From Streptomyces sp. NRRL WC-3618 (GTDB taxonomy: Bacteria; Actinomycetota; Actinomycetes; Streptomycetales; Streptomycetaceae), in assembly GCF_001280005.1 (NCBI RefSeq), contig NZ_LGDW01000040.1:1-64000 (forward strand): DNA of 64,000 nucleotides. The letters run 5' to 3'. A program made the position numbers and the translations under genes. How positions within the stretch are numbered: the stretch's first letter is position 1; each line of letters begins with the position of its first letter. This document shows, piece after piece, positions 55,444-62,087 of this stretch. The notes under the pieces were generated by a model. That model saw only the letters and a program-made list of their open reading frames with translations. It had not been told where the DNA came from and did no database searches.

Positions 55444-56487
55444 CTACGCGGTGAAGAAGTGGCTCAGGCCGAGGTCGCGCAGTCCGCGCCGGTAGGCGAT
55501 CGAACTGCGGTCGGCCGGGATGTTCACTTCGATCCTGGGGTCCAGGGGGAGGTTCTCGGGTTTCTGGACCTCGACGATGGCCCGGTCCTCCTCGAAGACC
55601 GTCCGGTTGAAGTCGTATACCGCCTGGACGGGTTGATCGGTGTCGAAGTCCCGGGCGATCGGGGCGAACATACGGGTCAGGCGGGCGGACACCGGCGAGG
55701 CGGCGTTCATGATGTTCAGCCGCCCGCCGCCGGGAAAGTGCACCACCAGGGTGGCGGTGAAGGGCAGGTGGACGTCGAAGTGGCGCAGCCACCGGAAGCC
55801 GGGCGGGGCCTGCTTGCCGCTGCCGTGTGGGTAGTTGGAGGCCGTGCTCCAGTAGTCGACGGAGAAACCGTGCTCGTGGCGAACCGGGGTGTAGTCGGGC
55901 ACGACCGTGTCGTCGGGGTCGCCGAAGGAGTCCAGATGCACGAAGCCGAAGTGGGCGACGTCGAGGAAGCCTTCGAGCTGGCGGCCGGCGAACGCGGCGA
56001 TGTCGATGCTGGGGCAGTTGATCCGCTGGAATCCCTCGTCGTCCCAGTGGGCCATGGACGGGATCATCGGGTCGGCGTCCGGGGCGGGCCGCAGGCAGGT
56101 CCACACCAGCCCGTACCGCTCGACGACGGGATAGGTCCGCAGGTTCAGCCGCGACGGGATCTTCGACTCGGGGTGCGCCGGCACATGCACGCACCGCCCG
56201 CCGTCGCCGAAGCGCAGACCGTGATAGGCACAGGTGATGCCGCTCCCGTCGCCGCCGCCGAGGCTGAGCGGTACGCCCCGGTGCGGGCAGATGTCGTGGG
56301 CCACGACCACGTTGCCGCTCACCCGGTAGGCCACCAGCGTCTCGTCGAGCAGGCGTACGGCGGTCGGCGCGTCGCCGACCTCGCCCGAGAGGGCCACCGG
56401 ATACCAGTGCTGGGTGAGGATGGCCCAGTCGTCGGGGTCGAAGGTGCAGTCCCGGGGCGGGGCGGGACGGGGAAGAGCAGTGGTCAT
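55444..56487 (-). CDS. Rieske non-heme iron oxygenase, alpha subunit
   Basis: A 347-residue ring-hydroxylating or N-/O-demethylating oxygenase. Rieske ligands C67-x-H69 and C86-x2-H89 (CPHRG, CAYHG); mononuclear iron residues Asp176, His179 and His184 (FLDVAHFGFVH). Substrate-pocket regions are not specific. The ATG 56487 start is preceded by an upstream 38-residue small ORF. The reductase next to it is decayed. Possible roles are N-demethylation or hydroxylation of an N-heterocycle. Confidence 0.88.
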   Translation of the reverse strand: MTTALPRPAPPRDCTFDPDDWAILTQHWYPVALSGEVGDAPTAVRLLDETLVAYRVSGNVVVAHDICPHRGVPLSLGGGDGSGITCAYHGLRFGDGGRCVHVPAHPESKIPSRLNLRTYPVVERYGLVWTCLRPAPDADPMIPSMAHWDDEGFQRINCPSIDIAAFAGRQLEGFLDVAHFGFVHLDSFGDPDDTVVPDYTPVRHEHGFSVDYWSTASNYPHGSGKQAPPGFRWLRHFDVHLPFTATLVVHFPGGGRLNIMNAASPVSARLTRMFAPIARDFDTDQPVQAVYDFNRTVFEEDRAIVEVQKPENLPLDPRIEVNIPADRSSIAYRRGLRDLGLSHFFTA

Positions 56488-56687
56488 GCAGAAGGTCCTT
56501 CTACGGATTACGCGGCCGGATACGCGGCCGGAACGGCCCGGCAGCCGCGTGCAAGGCTCACAGTCCAGGTCGGCGGCACAGGAAAACGCGTGGAACAGGC
56601 GGCGGGTGACAAGCCGATTTCCGAAGCGCGACGCCTGCGGAGCCGCTGACCGGGCGGGGGCGTCGGCCTCGGACAATCGGTAGGCGG

Positions 56688-56804
56688 TCAGGCGTCAGAC
56701 CGCTCGGACGCCGAATGTGAACCGTGCGCCACACGTCCACGGGTCCAGGCCGACTGGTGGACACGGCAACGGAGATCCGTGACGCACTTGCTGACGAAGC
56801 TCAT
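56688..56804 (-). CDS. Possible leader peptide ORF upstream of the Rieske gene
   Basis: A 38-residue ORF with a good GGAGGG site 7-8 nt before its ATG at 56804. Residues KCVTDLRCRVHQSAW resemble the Streptomyces leader-peptide pattern (C-V-D-L-x-R-V-x-S-A-x-C), though Trp replaces the last Cys. It is 200 nt before the oxygenase. It may be a sulfur-responsive attenuator or only a chance ORF. Confidence 0.4.
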   Translation of the reverse strand: MSFVSKCVTDLRCRVHQSAWTRGRVAHGSHSASERSDA

Positions 56805-56891
56805 CGCAATTCCCTCCGTGCTCAGTGCCGACTGCGACTCGCCGGACGACCAAGCCGAGAGTGACTTACGCAAATTGCCTAGCCATTCCAT

Positions 56892-57161
56892 GATTGTTAC
56901 CTAAGGATTTCTTGGCCGGATTGGAACCGGAGGGGAGAAATCGACCCCGCGCAGGACCGCGGCAGCCGCGAGAAACTCGGCGGCGAGTAGACCTCGTCTA
57001 CCGGCGCGTAGGTGGGTGCGGTCATCGGCTCGGCCATTCCCGGAGCGGGTACCGTCGTGGGCGGTGTCGTCGGAGGCGCCCTCGGCAGCGGTGCGGCGTC
57101 CGAGGCCGCCGACAAGGTCATGAATCGGTTCTGGCTCTCGATGGAGGCATGCTCAGCATGA
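56892..57161 (+). pseudogene. Glycine-zipper protein, interrupted by two stop codons
   Basis: Readable as EIDPAQDRGSREKLGGE, stop TAG, TSSTGA, stop TAG (57009-57011), then VGAVIGSAIPGAGTVVGGVV, GGALGSGAASEAADKVMNRF and end at 57161. The glycine-zipper segment is like those of small membrane or secretion-linked proteins. Two nonsense codons indicate decay. The end overlaps the next gene by ATGA, so the two were once coupled. Confidence 0.6.
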
Positions 57162-57505
57162 GGGGTACCGAGCCTGTCGGACTGCTGAAAGTCGTGATCG
57201 TGTACGAGCGGCCCTCGGCGAACAGGGTGGTCTGTCACGCTCGTTGCGTCAGTGTGGGGCGGAGTGTCTTCCCTGGTGATTCGGTGCTTCCGCTGGACAG
57301 CCCGCAGGGGTCCGGGGGATCCCCGGCTCGGGTGGTGCGGATTCACCGGCTGCCCGTCGGGGAGTTCACCGAACTGACCCCCGGCTGGAGCGCCGCCATC
57401 GATCTCGAGGCGCCCGAGGGCACGGACCTGTCCTGGGTGCAGCCCATGGCGAACCTCCCGGTGGTCCTTCCGGCGGCCCCGGTGGAGGACGGACAGGCGG
57501 GCTGA
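57158..57505 (+). CDS. Hypothetical beta-rich protein
   Basis: A 115-residue protein starting in the tail of the glycine-zipper remnant. Beta-barrel-like pattern (GLLKVVIVYERPSANRVVCH, GDSVLPLDSPQGSGG, FTELTPGWSAAIDLEAPEG), loosely like EF-Tu domain 2. No known family. It may be the surviving partner of a broken pair. Confidence 0.6.
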   Translation: MRGTEPVGLLKVVIVYERPSANRVVCHARCVSVGRSVFPGDSVLPLDSPQGSGGSPARVVRIHRLPVGEFTELTPGWSAAIDLEAPEGTDLSWVQPMANLPVVLPAAPVEDGQAG

Positions 57506-57539
57506 GCACCGCCTTCGGCGGCGGCCGGCCGGAGCCCCC

Positions 57540-57660
57540 GACAGGCCCTCGGCGACCAGGACAAGGACTTCGCGTTCCCGTTTGGTGATGCCTGTCGGCA
57601 CCGGGGGTGCGGGGGCTGACCGGGCGGCGAACTCCTTGATCAGCCGCCGACTTCCGTGCC
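57540..57660 (-). pseudogene. LuxR-type response regulator, small C-terminal fragment
   Basis: Minus strand reads SRRLIKEFAARSAPAPPVPT, GITKREREVLVLVAEGLS, the linker and first helices of a LuxR HTH output domain (T-x-R-E-R-E-V-L). The rest is replaced by unrelated sequence. A relic. Confidence 0.65.
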
Positions 57661-57694
57661 GGTGGCCGCTCAGGCGACTGCCGCCGGTTGGGGC

Positions 57695-58222
57695 TCACTG
57701 AGGGGAAGCCAGGCGGACGAACTCGCCGTTGTGGTGCAGCAGTGGTCCTGCGCTCACCCCGGGGCAGGCGTCGAGTACGCGGCCGACGACGAGCGCGTGG
57801 TCCGCGACCGTCTGGACGCTGACCGTCGCGACCACCAGAGACGCGAGCACGCCGTCGAGCACGGGGAGCCCGAAGGCCCCCCGGTGCCAGGTCGCCGGGC
57901 CGAACTTCGGCGCGCCCGGCCGGGCGAACCGGCGGGCGACGTCCTCCTGACCCTCGGCGAGCAGGTTGACGATGACACACGGTGCCCTCGCCATGGTCGC
58001 CCAGGATGCCGTGTGCAGGCCGACGGCGAACGACACATGGGGAGGTTCGAGCGCGACGGAGGCCAGGGAAGTGGCGCACAGACCGACGGGGGCGTCATCG
58101 CCGGCGGTGATGACCGCGACCCCTTTGGCGTGATGGCGCATGACTGCCCTGAACAAGGCGGGACGCATGGTGCCGTCCCGCTCGTCACCGTCCGACCGCG
58201 TCGTGGAGATGTCCGTCGTCAC
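57695..58222 (-). CDS. Flavin reductase family protein (last gene of RiPP-like operon)
   Basis: A 175-residue flavin reductase of the DIM6/NTAB type: RHHAKGVAVITAGDDAPVGL, CATSLASVALEPPHVSFAVG, FARPGAPKFGPATWHRGAFG and VVGRVLDACPGVSAGPLLHH. It reduces FMN or FAD with NAD(P)H or holds FMN. Overlaps the TPR gene stop by ATGA (58219-58222), so it belongs to the operon of the 25-residue peptide. It may support oxidation or reduction of that peptide. Confidence 0.82.
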   Translation of the reverse strand: MTTDISTTRSDGDERDGTMRPALFRAVMRHHAKGVAVITAGDDAPVGLCATSLASVALEPPHVSFAVGLHTASWATMARAPCVIVNLLAEGQEDVARRFARPGAPKFGPATWHRGAFGLPVLDGVLASLVVATVSVQTVADHALVVGRVLDACPGVSAGPLLHHNGEFVRLASPQ

Positions 58223-60423
58223 GTCGCGCTCTCCGGCTCCCGCGCCTGGTCGAACAGGCCGTCGGCGCGCTGCTTGATCCGGACGGTGAACGGCGACGGT
58301 TCGCCGGGACCGTACGCGGCGAGGTGCGCCCGCCAGTCGGCGTACGCGCCGTCGGTGTCACCCAGCGCGTACCGGCTGTCCCCGCGCCGGTAGAGCAGGT
58401 CGGGGTCCTCGTCCGCGAGGGCGGGAACCGCGATGTCGAGGTCCGCGAGCGCGCGGCGGTGCTCACCGAGGTCGTGCAGTGCGACGGCTCGGTTGGCCCG
58501 CAGTACGGCACTGTCGTCGAGCTCGACGGCGTGGTCGAGATCGTCGACCGCTTCCGCGAGCCGGCCCGCGGAGTATGCGAGGACGGCGCGGTTCGCCCAG
58601 GCGGCGACGTAGTCCGGGTCCGCCTGGAGGGCGGCGGTGAAACTCTCGTACGCGCTGTGCTCATCGTCTTCGGCCAGCAGAGCGCCTCGCGCGCACAGCA
58701 GGTTCGGGTTCTCGGGATCCAGGGCCAGGCCCGCTTCGATGTCGGCCCAGGCCCGCTCGGTCTGTCCGAGTTCCATGAGCAGGTCGGCGCGGTTCACGAA
58801 GGTGTCCACATGGCTGGGATCGAGCACGGCGGCGTAGTCCAGGTCCCGTAGGGCGCCCTTCTCGTCACCGAGTTCGCGCAGCAGGTCCGCCCGGTTGAAG
58901 TGGGCCTCGTGGAACGGCGGGCTCAGCCGGACCGCTTCGGCGTAGTCCTCCAGGGCGGCGGCGTGGTCACCGGCGGCGCGGCGCTCGCCGGCCCGCTCGA
59001 AGTAGTAGTCGCCGTAGTCGGGATCGCGGCTGATCACCAGGTCGTAGTCCCGCAGCGAGCCGGTGTGGTCCCCGAGCGCGGCGAGGATCTGCGCCCGGTT
59101 GTAGCGGAGCACGGAACGGTGCAGGAGCTGCTCGTCGGGCCCGAGATCCGCGTCGGTCATCGCGATCGCCTCGTTCACCAGCGCCAGCGCGTTGCCGGGT
59201 TCGCCGCGGTGCAGCTCGACAAGAGCCCGTGCGTTGCGCATGAACGCTCCGACGAACACGCGCCGGTGCGGATCGGGATTGCTGTCGGCGAAGGCGATCG
59301 CGGTGTTCACCCATTCCATCGCCCGCGTCTCGTCGTGCATGCCCTTCGGCAGATGGCGGGTGTAGAGCATGGCCATCATGTAGCAGCTGTTCATGTGGAT
59401 CTCGGGTTCGATGCTGCCGGCCCGCAGTTCGGCGAAGTACGAGAACCCCTTCTCGCCCCGGCGCAGATAGGAAAGACAGGCACCGATCTTGTTGGTGAGG
59501 TTCCAGTACGCCTTCGGCCGCTCATCGCCGAGCAGCAGTCGTCCGCGCTGGGAGATGTCGAGCGCCGCCTCGTAGAAGCCCGCGTCGAAGCAGGCCTCGG
59601 TGGCCTCGACGAATGCCGTTGCGGCAGCGGCGGGGTCCGTGCCGTGCTCCAGGTGGTAGAGATGCGCTCCGAGGTTCGTCCCCGGTGTGGCGAGGGCCGC
59701 CAGCTGTGCGGCGCGGGCGCTGTGGCGACGGGCCCGCTCGTCCGCCGGAAGGGCCGCGTAGGCACGTTCCGTTTCGGGGTCCGTGCTGGTTCCGTCGGCG
59801 TCGATGAACGACTGGGCGGGATCGGTGCCGGCGGGCAGCGGGGGCGCGGATCGCGTCGGCCGCGCCGCGTGGTCGGCGTAGGTGCCTACCGCACGGCCGA
59901 GTTCGTCGTCGGTGCCGCCGTCGGTCTCCGTGACCATGGTCAGCACCTCCGGGTCGCAGCGGCGCAGGAGCACGCCCACCAGCTCCCGGTCGGTGGGATC
60001 CGCGTCGTCCAGCTCGCGGAACTCGATGACCACGCCGTCCGGACGCATCAGGCGCGCCCAGTCCATGAGCAACTCCGCGATGCCGTGGGAGACCCGCAGG
60101 GTGCGGGCCACGGAGTAGAAGCGGGTGCGTTCCGCACGGCTGGCGAGGCTGGTGAGGGTCTGCGGCGCTATCGGGACCAGCGGGGCGAGGTCCGGGGCGA
60201 GCGAGATGATCTCGACCGCCCTCGCCTCCACCAAGTCGGCGTGCCGCTCGACGAGTTCGGGCACGACGGCGCGCAGGAGAGCCCCGCCCCCGGTGTAGGG
60301 TCCGCGGAGCCGGCGGTGACAGCGCACCACGAGGTCGGGCTCGGGCGGTGGCGGAAGGGTGCTGTCGACCGGGGCGCCGGTGCCGAGGACGGTCCAGTGG
60401 CGCCGCGGCGAGGATGCGGTCAT
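58219..60423 (-). CDS. Large TPR protein of the RiPP-like operon
   Basis: A 734-residue protein. Residues 1-190 resemble the degenerate ATPase of AfsR/MalT-type proteins (TRFYSVARTLRVSHGIAELL, FRELDDADPTDRELVGVLLR), without a visible Walker A. The rest is at least 10 TPR units, for example YNRAQILAALGDHTGSLRDY, FNRADLLRELGDEKGALRDL and RRGDSRYALGDTDGAYADWR. Probably a scaffold or regulator for the peptide pathway. Overlaps the genes on both sides by ATGA. Confidence 0.78.
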   Translation of the reverse strand: MTASSPRRHWTVLGTGAPVDSTLPPPPEPDLVVRCHRRLRGPYTGGGALLRAVVPELVERHADLVEARAVEIISLAPDLAPLVPIAPQTLTSLASRAERTRFYSVARTLRVSHGIAELLMDWARLMRPDGVVIEFRELDDADPTDRELVGVLLRRCDPEVLTMVTETDGGTDDELGRAVGTYADHAARPTRSAPPLPAGTDPAQSFIDADGTSTDPETERAYAALPADERARRHSARAAQLAALATPGTNLGAHLYHLEHGTDPAAAATAFVEATEACFDAGFYEAALDISQRGRLLLGDERPKAYWNLTNKIGACLSYLRRGEKGFSYFAELRAGSIEPEIHMNSCYMMAMLYTRHLPKGMHDETRAMEWVNTAIAFADSNPDPHRRVFVGAFMRNARALVELHRGEPGNALALVNEAIAMTDADLGPDEQLLHRSVLRYNRAQILAALGDHTGSLRDYDLVISRDPDYGDYYFERAGERRAAGDHAAALEDYAEAVRLSPPFHEAHFNRADLLRELGDEKGALRDLDYAAVLDPSHVDTFVNRADLLMELGQTERAWADIEAGLALDPENPNLLCARGALLAEDDEHSAYESFTAALQADPDYVAAWANRAVLAYSAGRLAEAVDDLDHAVELDDSAVLRANRAVALHDLGEHRRALADLDIAVPALADEDPDLLYRRGDSRYALGDTDGAYADWRAHLAAYGPGEPSPFTVRIKQRADGLFDQAREPESAT

Positions 60424-61616
60424 GACGGTGCTCCTTGGTTGGTGGCCTTGCGGGCGCGTCGGTCTCGCATGGTGACGTACAGCAGCAGACCGATCTGAAG
60501 AGATGTCAGGCCGACGAAGCTCGCCGCGTCGAGCAGACCGCTGGTCGTGGTCCCGCCCCTGAACCGGTCGGTGATCTGCGACCAGAAGTGCGCGGTGGTC
60601 GGAATCCCGGCCCAGAGGAGACTGGCGATGGAGAAGCCGTAGCCCGCCACCAGCAGCGGGGCGTACCAGCGTGCGGTCGCCCGGTCCCGGTCCGACCAGT
60701 CGGCAGTGGGCTCCGGAGGTGTCCGGCGCAGCAGGCGCCGCAGCAGCGCGCGCAGTTGGAAGCGGGTGGCGTTCTGCAGGTCCGAGCAGCGCAGGGCGTT
60801 GGCCAGGACGTAGTAGAGGTCGGTCTCCAGGTAGAACATGAACTGCCAGATCAGCCGCATCACACAGGTGAACGCCACGGCCAGGAACAGCGCGGACCAC
60901 CAGGCCGGCCCGTGGCCGCGCAGGGCGAGCGACAGCAGCGTCATGCCTGCGAGCAGGACGGCGTCGGCCAGCATCCCCGCGACGAACGGAAGATAGCGCC
61001 GTCGTCGCTCCACGCTGAACAGGGAGTCCAGCCGGGTCTCCGCGACCAGGTAGTACAGCCGCCGGCTGATGGTCAGCGTGGAGGGGAGGCCGAGCCGGCG
61101 CCCGGAGAGCGCGTGGAAGCCCTCATGCACGAGGATGCAGGGGATCTGCACCACGGTCAGGGTGATGGGGATGAGCGAGAGGTGGTCGGTGAAGAACACG
61201 GCGTGGTACGAGGGCCGCAGGGACCGGTCGCGGACCATCACCACGATCGCCGCGCCGATCAACGCGGCGTAGCACAGCCAGGCGGGCCAGGAGAACGTCC
61301 ACCGTCCCAGCCGCTGCCACCGCACAGGCGCGGCGGCCGGGTCGTCCTCACCCTCGGCCCGCAGGAAGCCGAGTTCACCGAGGACCTCCAGGAAGTCCTC
61401 GACGTCGAGGGGCTCGCCGCACGTCTCCTCGTACCATGTCGCCACGTCGGAGACCGGCACACCGGAGTCCAGCATGCGCAGGGCCTGCGCGCCCTCCTCG
61501 GGGAAGACCGCGTAGGAGGCGATGTCCGGTCGTCCGACCATCACCCCGTCGTCCTCGGGGATCATCGTGAGCTTGTGCAGGCGCACAGTGGTGCTGTCTG
61601 AAGAGGCCACGGTCAT
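60420..61616 (-). CDS. PqqD-like domain fused to an M50-type membrane metalloprotease
   Basis: A 398-residue membrane protein. Residues ~15-90 form a PqqD-like RiPP recognition domain (GVMVGRPDIASYAVFPEEGA, LDVEDFLEVLGELGFL). Residues ~105-400 have 6-7 helices and the zinc motif H164-E-G-F-H168 (ILVHEGFHALSGRRLG), as in putative peptide zinc metalloproteases of the M50/site-2 type. It should bind the leader of a small peptide and cut or export it. Start ATG 61616, 97 nt after the peptide gene. Confidence 0.85.
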   Translation of the reverse strand: MTVASSDSTTVRLHKLTMIPEDDGVMVGRPDIASYAVFPEEGAQALRMLDSGVPVSDVATWYEETCGEPLDVEDFLEVLGELGFLRAEGEDDPAAAPVRWQRLGRWTFSWPAWLCYAALIGAAIVVMVRDRSLRPSYHAVFFTDHLSLIPITLTVVQIPCILVHEGFHALSGRRLGLPSTLTISRRLYYLVAETRLDSLFSVERRRRYLPFVAGMLADAVLLAGMTLLSLALRGHGPAWWSALFLAVAFTCVMRLIWQFMFYLETDLYYVLANALRCSDLQNATRFQLRALLRRLLRRTPPEPTADWSDRDRATARWYAPLLVAGYGFSIASLLWAGIPTTAHFWSQITDRFRGGTTTSGLLDAASFVGLTSLQIGLLLYVTMRDRRARKATNQGAPS

Positions 61617-61647
61617 GGGGCAAGCGCCTCTCTGCGTGAGAAGTGAG

Positions 61648-61687
61648 CGGAGCCGGACTCCGGGTGGATGCCCGGAGCCCGGCTCCG
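61648..61687 (-). terminator. Hairpin between peptide and protease genes (attenuator)
   Basis: A 17-bp stem (61648-61664 and 61671-61687) with a 6-nt loop; the single mismatch is G-U in the minus-strand RNA. It would partially stop transcription, raising peptide above enzyme levels, a layout common in RiPP operons. Confidence 0.65.
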
Positions 61688-61712
61688 ATCTGGGCCTGAC
61701 CTAGGGGTGTCC

Positions 61713-61790
61713 CTAGAGGGCGGAGCAGCAGTAGTACGCAGAGCTCGTCAGCCGGATGGTGCCGGCCTTGCGGATCGACATCTTCTTCAT
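61713..61790 (-). CDS. 25-residue RiPP precursor candidate ending SSAYYCCSAL
   Basis: A 25-residue ORF on the minus strand, start ATG 61790 with a very strong GGAGGAGGGACACC site. A basic N-terminus (MKKMSIRKAGTIRLT) is followed by SSAYYCCSAL. The basic part could be the leader read by the PqqD-like domain; the C-terminal Tyr-Tyr-Cys-Cys would be the core. The size, site and following protease and TPR genes support a peptide product; the chemistry is unknown. Confidence 0.75.
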   Translation of the reverse strand: MKKMSIRKAGTIRLTSSAYYCCSAL

Positions 61791-62087
61791 GGTGTCCCTC
61801 CTCCCTCTCTCCTCGGGTGAACGGCGGAACCCGGCCAAGTCTGCGGACGAGGGACAGCGCGTACGTCCGCACCATGACGTATGCCGGGCTGCGAGAATTG
61901 ACTAGTTGGGGCCACCGCCGGGCTCGGCCGGCCGGTCCGATGAGTGGACCCGGGCACGACAGCCCGCCTCTGCGCGTATCACCCTGTCCTCGACCAGTCC
62001 GACGGGGGGAGTGATCGTGATCTGGGCCTGTTTCACGTGCGCGTGTCCTGGTGTTCCGGGTGCTGAAGCCGGGCGGAGGCGCGTCGT

